From positions 318,566-382,565 of the forward strand of contig VZQC01008831.1 in assembly GCA_009823505.1 (NCBI GenBank): a stretch of DNA of 64,000 nt. The letters run 5' to 3'. Shown here piece after piece: positions 36,037-45,374 of the stretch. Under the pieces are notes generated by a model, which worked only from the letters and a program-made list of their open reading frames with translations, made no database searches and was not told where the DNA came from. Each line of letters opens with the position of its first letter. The stretch's first letter is position 1. Origin of the DNA: Rhizomys pruinosus (taxonomy: Eukaryota; Chordata; Mammalia; Rodentia; Spalacidae). Made by a program: the position numbers and the translations under genes.

Positions 36037-36117
36037 CTGATCTACATGATGGCTACTACATATAACTATGCGGTTTTGAAGTTTAAGAGTCGGGAAGATT
36101 GCTGCACTAAGTTCTAA
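36037..36117 (+). CDS. GPM6B: GPM6B alternative last exon 7a (short C terminus)
   Basis: Acceptor CCACCAG (ending 36036), then an 81-bp coding part in phase 0 ending TAA at 36115-36117. It encodes LIYMMATTYNYAVLKFKSRE followed by DCCTKF: the end of TM4 and a short cytosolic tail with a cysteine pair, the PLP-like M6-B C terminus. An AATAAA at 36476-36481 could end this mRNA form. Confidence 0.97.
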   Translation: MIYMMATTYNYAVLKFKSREDCCTKF

Positions 36118-36500
36118 ATTGCATAAGGCCAATAAGGAGCTTTAGAGAGCTCAACCCTGTAGCATGAATATCACTGACACTCCAGACTAAAGCAGAGTCT
36201 AGGTTTCTGCAGTTTTGCTACAATAATTTGTAAATAGCTTCAGTTAACTCACTTTGCATGGTAGACTAAATAATGACTTACTGTACATGAATTACAAAAG
36301 AATGAGGTCTATTTCCACAGTTTGAAAAGAATTGTTATTTACTGACACTGGCAAGCATCCTCTGAAAAAGAATTTTCTTGAACTTAAACTTTGAGTACTA
36401 TCTCTAAATTAAGTATTAACACTTTGGAATACTTGCATTTTCCATTTCTGTTTGCTTGATAACCAGTCTTGGTGAAATAAAAACAAGTACTGAAGATAAG
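36118..36500 (+). other. GPM6B: Putative 3' UTR of the exon-7a isoform
   Basis: Runs from the stop codon to just past AATAAA (36476-36481). The 3' end is inferred from this signal only. Confidence 0.6.
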
Positions 36501-37558
36501 ATGGAAGAGAAGTTTTAATGTAGATTTCCTTTTGTCAGTCTACAAAATATGTTGCAAATACACTTTAAATTCAATTTCAAAGGTTTATTTTATATCACAG
36601 TTGATTCACTAACAAATACCCCTTCAAATAGACTAGATAAAAATGTCAAGAAAAAGGATATCACACATTTGGTTTTTCTGAACATTGATTATATTTTCTT
36701 CGCTTAACACAATCATTTCTTGAGAACCCACAAAAGTAACTTTAAACTGTCTTGATGGGTAGTAACTGTTTCCTCATAGCTAGGGACTAAACTGCATGTA
36801 AGATTTTTAATGGGGAGAGAAGTTGGGCCCAGATCTGAAGGACTCAAATATGTTGAGAAGGAAGTATGAAATTTAGGTAAATTGAGTTATAGAGTTATTT
36901 TGCAGGCAATAGGAAAAAATATGGGAAGGATGTGTGTACCACATCAACTGTAAAGAAGGTAAAGATTTTTACACCAAACGGATATACAGGAAATGAGGTA
37001 ATGACAGTTATAAGAGGAAGAATACCGTTTCATTGTTAAAAATATCTGCTAACAGACTGCATACCTTCCTTAGTTCCTGATTTTGGTTTTCACATTCAAC
37101 TTTTTCCACGTTAAATATATAGTTCTAAAGCCGTATACTCAAAGTAAACATTTTTCCACATTTTTAGGCCTTTGAGGGCACTTTTTACGAACAGATAGAA
37201 TGAGTCTATATCTTTCAATGTAAAAACAATGTTTCTGAACTTATGCATAAATCTTTAAAATCATAAAATCTCAAAATGGTAAAACACACCATCTTAGATT
37301 TCATTTTTACTTCTCCTTAACAATAACTTTGGCCATTTTATTCCTAAGTTCACTATATTTGCATACTAACTTTTCTTCAGCCTCTTAATGTAAAGCAAAC
37401 TAGTAGAACATGCTGTGTGTCTGACAGCTCTGCTAGCAGAAGAGTATTAATAATGAATAACCCTTGCCCCTCTGCAGTTTGATCCGTCTAATCTGACTAG
37501 CAGCTCGCTTTGCCTTCTCACATGCTCACTAGCCATCATGCTCACCCTTCTTTTCCAG
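36501..37558. other. Sequence between the two GPM6B last exons
   Basis: No repeat recognised over about 1 kb. It may be retained 3' UTR or intron, depending on isoform. Confidence 0.5.
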
Positions 37559-37708
37559 ATCCACTTCCTCATGATACTGTCTTCTAACTGGGCTTACTTA
37601 AAGGATGCAAGCAAAATGCAGGCTTACCAGGATATCAAAGCAAAGGAAGAACAGGAACTGCAAGATATCCAGTCTCGGTCAAAAGAACAACTCAATTCTT
37701 ACACATAA
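37559..37708 (+). CDS. GPM6B: GPM6B alternative last exon 7b (long C terminus)
   Basis: Acceptor CTTTTCCAG (ending 37558), then 150 bp in phase 0 ending TAA at 37706-37708. It encodes 49 residues: IHFLMILSSNWAYLKDASKM completes TM4 and begins the tail, followed by an acidic/basic helical tail (AYQDIKAKEEQELQDIQSRS then KEQLNSYT). This is the GPM6A-like tail known for the longer M6-B isoforms. It is joined to exon 6 instead of exon 7a. Open and undamaged. Confidence 0.97.
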   Translation: MHFLMILSSNWAYLKDASKMQAYQDIKAKEEQELQDIQSRSKEQLNSYT

Positions 37709-39595
37709 ATGTTTGCCAGAGTGGGTCAGCCGACGAATTTACAGCTCTGACAAATCATCAGACACCTGCTCTGCAGTACAGATGTGTATCCCACCAAACA
37801 AACTAATGTAGATGTACCACCATTTCATTATCTGTATCAAGCTGCTGGGATGTATCTCTAGGAAAACCTTGCAGTGGGCACATTTTTTTTTTCAGAACAA
37901 ATATTGGAGGTTTCATGTTAGTCATTTTAAAAGGCAACACTTTGACAAAATAACCATTCAACTTTTGGAAATTTGTGGCATGTGCACTTATTGCTAGAGC
38001 AGATCTAACACAGGCAATGGAATTAGACCATACACCTTGATAGGGACCTATGGCACGCTAGTAACAAAGGATGTGTCCATAGATTTACATATGCTACTTG
38101 ACCTCAAATGTTATTAAAACAGTACTGGTGTGAAGTTCATTTCTGATAGCAAACCTTTATTAAGCTTTGGCTCATCAAAGATAAAGTGATTCTTTTAACT
38201 GACTTAAAATGAATTCGCACCTATAAGGTCATTAATTTCCAGAGCCAATCAGAAATCTATTTTTCAGTAATGCCAAAATGAGCTACAATTTCTGCTAAAC
38301 CTTACACTGCAGAAACTGGATTCCAACTCAAGCTCTACAGAATCAGTTTTATAATACATTTCATCTTGACAGAATGATGACGATCCAATGATCATCATTC
38401 TTGTTAGGAAACAAATGTCAGCTCTGCCTTAGTATTTGCTTTCAATTTCTAAGAATTTATATTACAACCAGATACCCAAATATCCTTCACAGAATTTTGT
38501 TTCATAAATAGTTTTCTTAACAAGTGTTACCTTGTTAAAATGACCACCATTCTCAACCATTTTTAAGGGGTCTGGATGATGAGTTTACACTTTCATACCA
38601 ACTATCTAAAACCTAACTGCAAATTGGCCACAGATCTCTGACCTCCTACTTTTATAGACTTTAAAACATAAGTAACTTAAACTAGGGTTGGTATTTATTT
38701 CATTTTATCTAAATCTTAATTTACTGGAATAATAATGTTTGATGTTCAGCAAGAAAACTGCTTGAGTTTAAGCCACTTTCAAAAAAAAAAAGAAACTTGC
38801 CTTCTACATCATTGTGTTCCAGAACATTAAGTGACTATAGGTACTGGGTATTAGTGATGGTAAGCTTGTGTTGTTCTTTCTGAAATGATCCATATAATTG
38901 TGGGGTGCATCAGTGCTTTTCAAAGGGGGCTGCATACTTATAGGGTTACTATGTATATTCATGTTAAGAATTAACTTGTGGTTTGGCTGTTTCCTGGATT
39001 TTAAAACATATACATGTGCAGAAATGTATTCAAATGAAAGGAAGCATACCTTTATCAAGATGCTATTAAACTTGAACATCAAGTATATTTCATTTGGATT
39101 TTTTTCGGTCAATGCCTAAAAATGCCTATTTGGATTCCTTTTAATTGGGAGAAGCTCTCTTCTATGTAGAACAGTTGTTCCAAGATAGCTTAGTGTTTTG
39201 TTTTCTTGTTGCATGACAGACTTCAATATTTTTTTCCAGCAGTGGAGGTGCTGTTAGAGTCCAGTGTTCTAGAAGAGGCAGTGTCTAAAGCCTAATTTTA
39301 CTTTTCTAATTCTGGTAGCTATTACCAGGAATTTTTGAAAGTTTTGTTGAAGTAGTCTAATATTTTTTATGTAAAGAGCATTAAATTTTGCTATGTATAA
39401 ATTTTTGTAACCTAACAGTGAATCAATATTTTCTATCTGTGCCAAGGGCTTCATGTAGTTCTATTCAAGTGTTATAATAAATATTTGTAGATAATAGTCA
39501 ATTACTTGTGTATGCTTATTTTAAATATTTATTTAGGTGGAAATAGTTGTGGATGTACTAAGAGTAATGAAATAAAATTACAGCTTCATTCGCTT
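37709..39595 (+). other. GPM6B: GPM6B 3' UTR (long isoform)
   Basis: AT-rich, repeat-free sequence after the stop codon. AATAAA at 39476-39481 and 39571-39576 are the likely 3' end signals, so the UTR is about 1.8-1.9 kb. The absence of SINEs fits a retained UTR. Confidence 0.75.
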
Positions 39596-39599
39596 GCCT

Positions 39600-40394
39600 T
39601 TTTACCATACATAAATCCTATCTTTCTCTGTTCTTAGTATGGTGTCATTTTTAATTTAAGTATCAAGATTTCACATTTGTATAGAAATGCAGTACATGAG
39701 AGACCACTACATGTTCCATTTCTCACAAAAATCTATTTTCAGCAAGGGAAATATGAGGATCTACTGCAATCCACTGGGCTATATTTTGTATAAAATGTCA
39801 CTAACACTTTACAGATCTCAGAAAAGCACACTATGGTCATGACTAGTTTCTCTAATAAAACCATCTACCAACAGGATAAACACACAGCTTACTCTCAGGC
39901 AAAGCAGAAATAACTGGAGAGGCTTCAAAAAAGTGTCTATATGCTATTGGCTCATTTTCAAACCCCAAGTCTAAGAGTCTAGTGGAAGAAAATTGATCTG
40001 GGAATATAATGAAATCTAGTTCTCACAGTCTCTGAAGCAGCAGAGCTAAATTTGTTACTCGGGATTTCATTTTTTTTAATTTGAGAAACTAGTGTCAGCA
40101 TGGTTATGCATTTAGTTTTCAACATTTCATCTCTCCTAGTGAGGGCCAGCCTTTGTCATTATGGACACAATGATATCTCTAAATGAGGTGCTGACTCTGG
40201 GTCACTGCCGTTCATTCACATACTGTAAGAGAATAAGCAGTTGCTCGAGTGCCATGAGATTTGTCACAGTGCTTACTACCTTCTACATAGGCAGCATTTT
40301 GTAGCATTAGATAAGCCACATGAACCCCCTGAATAAACTCTAAATAATGGTTCTGCAAAATCACAAGCAGCCTTAATTACTGACAGTAATCTTG
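39600..40394. other. Intergenic, no repeat recognised
   Basis: Between the GPM6B 3' end and the solo LTR. No open frame or repeat supported. Confidence 0.5.
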
Positions 40395-40400
40395 TTACCA

Positions 40401-40867
40401 TGTATGAAACACTTGCACACTTGTAGGAAACACTTGTATGAAGCCGCAGCAACAAAGCACCTCTCGCTCGTTCTTCTCAAAGCGGTTTATTATTCAGGCA
40501 GGCAGGTCTTATCAGAACGGTTTATTCAGGCACATCTTTTCTCCTTCTCCAAGCCTCTCCCTCTAAGCCTTCTCCTTCCTCAGGCAAGCAACTCTCTCAG
40601 ACTAGAAAGGAGAGAGAGAGTCCCTCTATCTAGAAAGTCCCTCTATTTATCCACCTTCCCAGCCCAGGTTGCGTGGCCTTAGTCTATTGGTATCATCTGG
40701 TCTGATCTTGTATACAGGGTGCACCTGCACAGCTCAAACGGTGAGCGTGACTTTACTTTGAGGTAGGAGGGAATCAGGTGTTAGTCATAAGACTCATGTG
40801 TTAGTCATAAAACTTTGCTAAAGTCTCGGGTGCCTTCTTAGGACTGTCACCACACCTGCTCTCCACA
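40401..40867 (-). mobile_element. Solo LTR of an ERVK/IAP-type endogenous retrovirus
   Basis: A 467-bp block begins TGTATG and ends CTCCACA on +, giving TG...CA ends on the minus strand. It is flanked by the 6-bp duplication TTACCA (40395-40400, 40868-40873), as typical for ERVK. On the minus strand it has a TATA-like GATAAATAG and two AATAAA sites within a short duplicated segment. No internal retroviral genes remain, consistent with LTR-LTR recombination. Family name not determinable here. Confidence 0.88.
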
Positions 40868-40873
40868 TTACCA

Positions 40874-41524
40874 AACGTAGGAAACTTTGGGGGCACAGAT
40901 TTTTTTCCCAGTTACCCCTTGTAAAACTTTTAGGAGATGAAAATAAAGTCCAAGTTACAAGGGAATGGCCTACTCCTTTAGAAATCAACGAAGTCCATTC
41001 ATTAAAAAATAAAGGACAGGGATTCCATAGTAAAGATGTTGACTAACCCTTACTACAAATACCACAGACTGGGTAACAAAAACCCAAGATCAAGGTGGCG
41101 GCAGGCTCAGTGATTAGGGAAGTCTGGGTTTTGGCTTCTCAAGTTCTTGGTGTGTCCTCTAAAGGGGATGAATGCTGTCTCTCCAAATGGGGAAAAGCAA
41201 AAGGGCCTAGAATGGCCTTTAGTCTTTGATTCTATTGAACGGTCCTGCCTTCTGACTCAATACTGCTTAATACCAATCACAAAGGCTTAAGTTCCAATGT
41301 ACCAATATTGGAGGGATCCACACATGTAAGGCATAGCAGATGTCAAAAGTGTTATTTCTAGGAGTTGGAATGGAACAATTTGTACTCATATGCACAGAGA
41401 AAGCAGTGCTGGGAGGACGGCCTCCTGTTTTATAGGAAAAGGCCAACTCTGGAGTGGGAGGTGTGAGGCTTAACCTTTGTAAATGCAGGCCTAAAGTCTG
41501 ACTGATAAGTTTTCAAAACTGGTG

Positions 41525-41530
<6 letters not shown>
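40874..41530. other. Intergenic, no gene recognised
   Basis: Unique-looking sequence between the LTR and a GT repeat. No ERV internal region seen. Confidence 0.45.

Positions 41531-41564
<34 letters not shown>
41531..41564 (+). repeat. (GT)n microsatellite
   Basis: About 17 GT units. Confidence 0.95.
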
Positions 41565-41565
<1 letters not shown>

Positions 41566-41612
41566 CATTTTAGTGTAATGACTAAGAAATTCTATGGTTA
41601 AAGAACGGATTT

Positions 41613-41768
41613 CAGCTGGGCGTGGTGGTGCACACCTTTAATCCCAGCACTCAGGAGGCAGAGCCAGGCGGATCTCTGTGAGTTCAAGGCCAGCCTGGTG
41701 TACAGAGCGAGCTCCAGGCCAGCTGGGACTATAGGGGGACCCGGTCTCAAAAAAGACCAAAAAAAGAA
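41613..41768 (+). repeat. B1 SINE
   Basis: Near-complete B1 (AGCTGGGCGTGGTGGTGC ... GACCCGGTCTCAAAAAAG). Possible short duplication GGATTTCA on both sides. Confidence 0.93.
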
Positions 41769-41849
41769 GGGATTTCACTTGACTTAAGTGATTCTTGTTT
41801 CATACAACAAGGTACCAACGTCAAATGTCCAAAAAGAAAAACACATCAA

Positions 41850-42080
41850 GCTGGAGAGATGGCTCAGTGGTTAAAAGCACATACTGCTTGCTCCTCCAGA
41901 CAAACCAAAACCAGAGGACCCAAGTACAATTCTCAACAACCATGTCAAGTAGTTCACACTGCCTATAACTTCAGGTCAGGAGAGATCTCCTACCTCTGGC
42001 CTCCACAGGCACCAGGACTCAAGGGTACATAGACTCACACATATACACATAATTAAACATTTTAAAAAATCTTTAAACAT
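41850..42080 (+). repeat. B2 SINE (diverged)
   Basis: AGCTGGAGAGATGGCTCAG head, CTGGCCTCCACAGGCACC body, A-rich tail. Confidence 0.85.
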
Positions 42081-42095
42081 AAATAAAATAAACTA

Positions 42096-42310
42096 AATTA
42101 GATGGTTCAGCAGTTAAGATCACTGGCTGTTGCAGAGGATTGGGGTTTGTGTTTGGTTCTCAACACCCACATGGTGGCTAAACAGCTGTCCATAAGTCCA
42201 GTTCCAGGGGATGAAATACCCTCATCTGTCCTCCGTGGGCACTGCACACAGGTGGTACACTTACATACACGCAGGCAAAACAGGCATGCGTAAAATTTAA
42301 AAATACAAAA
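42096..42310 (+). repeat. B2 SINE (head truncated or diverged)
   Basis: TTCAGCAGTTAAGATCACTGG through TTACATACACGCAGGCAAAA with an A-rich tail, tandem to the previous B2. Confidence 0.8.
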
Positions 42311-42339
42311 AAATCACACTAGATTACAGAAAGGTTTTT

Positions 42340-42580
42340 AATTTTTTTAAAATTTATTTCTGTATGTGTATGAATGTACTGTCTGCATGTAGGTTTGTGC
42401 ACCCATGTCGTGCAATGCTGCGGAAGTTAGAAGAGGGCGTCGGAGTCCCCTGGAACTGGAGTTCTCCTGGAATTGGAGTTTCAGATGGTTCTCAGCCGCC
42501 ATGTGGTTGCTGGGGATCGAACCCGGGGCCTCTGTAAGAGCGGTCAGCACTCCTAACCACTAGGCCATCTCTCCAGCCCC
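42340..42580 (-). repeat. B2 SINE, subfamily with internal duplication, with TSD
   Basis: Antisense B2 with TSD AGAAAGGTTTTT at 42328-42339 and 42581-42592. It inserted just past the OFD1 polyadenylation signal (42603-42608). Confidence 0.95.
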
Positions 42581-42589
42581 AGAAAGGTT

Positions 42590-42682
42590 TTTTTACACAA
42601 AGTTTATTGACAATTATAACAAAATCAAAAGAATACACATTACATGACTTCATGTTGTATATAAGATGAACAGATAATGTGA
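42590..42682 (-). other. OFD1: OFD1 3' UTR with polyadenylation signal
   Basis: On the minus strand AATAAA lies at 42608-42603, 75 bases after the stop codon, giving a very short 3' UTR. The 3' end is inferred. Confidence 0.65.
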
Positions 42683-42725
42683 TTACCACAAGTCATCTGC
42701 TTCTTCATGAGAAAAGCCCGAAGAA
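42683..42725 (-). CDS. OFD1: OFD1 exon 23 (last coding exon)
   Basis: Minus-strand acceptor TTCCTTTAG, then 43 bp starting in phase 2 and ending TAA (42685-42683). It encodes SSGFSHEEADDLW. The GFSHEE-DD-W ending matches the conserved C terminus of OFD1, which supports the whole exon chain upstream. Confidence 0.93.
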
Positions 42726-42899
42726 CTAAAGGAAAGATAAAAATTGGATAAAAGTTGGATATTTAAATAATTCAGGTCAAGTTTCACATCTTCATAATGT
42801 TCCCACTCCTCTTTGGTGGGGTTTCTGCCTTAGAATCTGTATTAGGGTCAAGTTAAACCACATGGACATTTTTGAAGCTAGTGACTTTTTTTTTGGGGG

Positions 42900-43105
42900 G
42901 GGGGGATACGAGGTTTCTTGTATCCCAGGCTGTCCTCTAACTCACTAAGGATGACCTTGACTTTCTTACCTTCCTACATCAACCTGAGTGCTGGAATTAC
43001 AGGCATACATCACCATGCCTGGTTTATGCAGTGTTACAAACTGAATACAAGGCTTTGTACATGCTAGGTAAGCACTTCACTAACCAAGCTACATCCCTAG
43101 CCCTT
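42900..43105 (-). repeat. B4 SINE (diverged)
   Basis: Antisense B1-like body (CCCAGGCTGTCCTCTAACTC) followed by an antisense ID head (CATGCTAGGTAAGCACTTC). Confidence 0.75.
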
Positions 43106-43236
43106 TGAAAATTATTTATTTGAGATAAAGTCTCAATTATATAGCCCAAACTAGCCTTACACTCTTGATTTTCCTAAGCCTTACCCTCCTGGGTGCTGGA
43201 ATTACTGGTATATGCTAACATGCCTGGGTTTTTTTT

Positions 43237-43392
43237 TTGTTTTTTTTTTTGGTCTTTTTGAGACAGGGTCTCTCTGTAGCCCCAGCTGTCCTGGAACTTG
43301 CTATGTAGACCAGGCTAGCTTTGAGCTTACAGAGATCCACCTGCCTCTGCCTCCCAAGTGCAGAGATTAAAGGTGTGCACCACCAAAGTCAG
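43237..43392 (-). repeat. B1 SINE
   Basis: Antisense, near complete: GAGACAGGGTCTCTCTGTAG ... GATCCACCTGCCTCTGCC. Confidence 0.93.
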
Positions 43393-43511
43393 TAATTTTG
43401 ACTGATTCAATAATTTCTTAAAGTCAACCTCAAATATCTGATCATTTTTCTTGGGTGACAAAATGAGCAATTGCATGAGGGACACGTTTACAGGAAAGGA
43501 GGAAAGCATAC

Positions 43512-43579
43512 CTTTCATCCTTGTCACTAGGTGTCGGCGTGTCTGCTAGTGAGCACTCTCTGCCTGACTTTTTGGAACT
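43512..43579 (-). CDS. OFD1: OFD1 exon 22
   Basis: A 68-bp exon between acceptor TGTGTCAG and donor GTATGC on the minus strand. It starts in phase 0 and ends in phase 2, as exon 23 requires. It encodes SSKKSGRECSLADTPTPSDK and DE, aligning with the serine- and acid-rich tail segment of OFD1. Too short for simple ORF detection. It was found by phase and protein similarity. Confidence 0.9.
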
Positions 43580-44020
43580 CTGACACAGGATGAAGAAAGA
43601 ATTTTGAAATTAAGTCAATTTTATGAAACGCATGGGTTTTCTATATTATTGATCTTGGCCTTCAGTATACACTGGTTTCTCTAATAGCTAATTTGGAAAT
43701 ATATATGCAATACAAGTCAAATAAAAGGCCTTTAAAACAGGAAGTCTAGCATCAAAGAAAACTATGGCATGCATTTACAATACCCATAATTCAGACATAT
43801 AAAAATGTCTCCCAATGAATTTGTTATTCAATATATATCACTACTGCTTGTTTTCAGTGTACCAACCCATACAAACCAACAACTCAGAAGCTCCACAATG
43901 TTGTACCTAAGCCAAAACTATGAAATTTTGTCAACAGTGCCAACAGTATTTAAACTATGTAAGGTTCTATTTCAAGTATTAATTTTCTATACTTTTAACC
44001 TTTTTGTCTTCAATATTGAA

Positions 44021-44104
44021 GATAATTCCTGTGCAAACATATTGTTCTACCATATTAGAATATGTTCTACCATATTAGACCTATATGTTTGCACAGGAAT
44101 TATC
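44021..44104. repeat. Perfect 22-bp inverted repeat with a duplicated loop
   Basis: Arm 44021-44042 (GATAATTCCTGTGCAAACAT plus AT) and its exact reverse complement at 44083-44104 enclose a 40-bp loop. The loop holds two copies of GTTCTACCATATTAGA 20 bp apart (44044, 44064). It lies in OFD1 intron 21, 48 bp past the exon 21 donor. Confidence 0.95.
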
Positions 44105-44151
44105 TGCCCTCTCCTCTGCCACCCTCGGAGTGCTGTCCACAGCACTGGTAC

Positions 44152-44304
44152 CTTATCTGGTCTTGTTTTCTCCTCTTTCTGCTGGATGATTTTCATGTAT
44201 TTCTCTAAAGGATTTTCACCATGTGCCGATTTGTCTTTCTTTTCTTGAGCACTCTTTTCTAATTCTTCTTCCATTTCAATCTTCATTGATTCTTCAATCA
44301 TCCC
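44152..44304 (-). CDS. OFD1: OFD1 exon 21
   Basis: A 153-bp exon, phase 0 to phase 0, between acceptor TTTGTAG and donor GTACCA on the minus strand. It encodes 51 residues beginning [20 protein letters not shown] and containing [20 protein letters not shown], the strongly conserved coiled-coil tail segment of OFD1. The chain continues in frame to exon 22. Confidence 0.96.
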
Positions 44305-44567
44305 CTACAAACAGGCCAATGCCCAAATAACAAATACATAAAGAGGGCTTAAAAGCTTCACAGTGCTTAAAAAATCATACTAAAACAATCCTTATCCTAG
44401 AAGCATAACTTTCAAGGTAGAGAATTGTGCATATGTATTTAAACTGAAGCTGTCACTACTATCAGACAAGCATGTCATCTCAAGGAAGGAAGGAAGGAAG
44501 GCATTAATTTGTCTCAAGTGTCCTGTGCTTTCGGACCAAGTTAACCAGAAATCCAAGGAACACTTCT

Positions 44568-44829
44568 TTTTTAATTTCATTTTATTTTATTTTTAATTTT
44601 ATTTATTTTTGTATGTGTATGAATGTACTGGCTGCATGTAGGTTTGTGCACCCGTGTCGTGCAATGCCGCGGAGGTCAGAAGAGGGTCTCGGATTCCCCT
44701 GGAACTGGAGTTCTCCTGGAAGTGGAGTTACAGATGGTTCTTAGCTGCCATGTGGCTGCTGGGGATCGAACCCGGGTCCTCTGCAAGAGCAGTTGGTGCT
44801 CTTAACCACTAGGCTATCTCTCCAGCCCC
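44568..44829 (-). repeat. B2 SINE, subfamily with internal duplication, with TSD
   Basis: Antisense B2 with a long A-rich tail. The 15-bp duplication CCAAGGAACACTTCT lies at 44553-44567 and 44830-44844. Confidence 0.96.
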
Positions 44830-45213
44830 CCAAGGAACACTTCTAAGGTATGTTAAGTGGCCAGAGTAATTCATCTGCCTAGCACTGAATTCAAGACAGG
44901 AAAGGCAAGAAGAAAACACCACAAAGGAGGATGACAGTATGTGCCTGGCAGCACCTCATCCCCTGGCTCTTCTAGTCCCAGGTAGTGGGCCTCCCAGTGT
45001 GTGTACAGAGAAAAGTCATACAGAAGACAAGAGTGCGTGGGAACATCCTTTCTAAACTTTCCTGTACCATGACTTGGGAGATTAAACCAAACAAGGAGAG
45101 GTGAAAGATGCCTTCTTGTTACCTGTCTCTGACCTCACATACCCAAGCTCAAGGTACTTTCTGCAGATGTGAAATGGAGAAAGTATTACAGAGATTTAGG
45201 TCACACATATTAC

Positions 45214-45374
45214 CCTCTCCTGCTCCAGTTTTTCCAGTTCTCTTCTCGTCCTCTCTAGTGCTTCTTGTTGTTCATTCTGCCTTTGTTCTTCTCTCTGCCT
45301 TCGCTCTCTCATATGGAGTTCCCACAACTGTTGTTCTTCATCCATTTGTTCTTCAGTTTGGCTCTGATTAGCAC
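45214..45374 (-). CDS. OFD1: OFD1 exon 20
   Basis: A 161-bp exon between acceptor GTTCTATTAG and donor GTAATA on the minus strand, phase 1 to phase 0. It encodes ANQSQTEEQMDEEQQLWELH then MRERRQREEQRQNEQQEALE and RTRRELEKLEQER, the Glu/Arg/Gln-rich coiled coil of the OFD1 C-terminal half, which in OFD1 mediates centriolar localisation and partner binding. No stop or frameshift. Confidence 0.96.

Noticed and set aside
43327..43527. A separate minus-strand gene beginning MTRMKGMLSSF
   Set aside because: It starts within exon 22 and donor sequence and reads into intron 22 and a B1. The true exon 22 uses another frame (SSKKSGRE).
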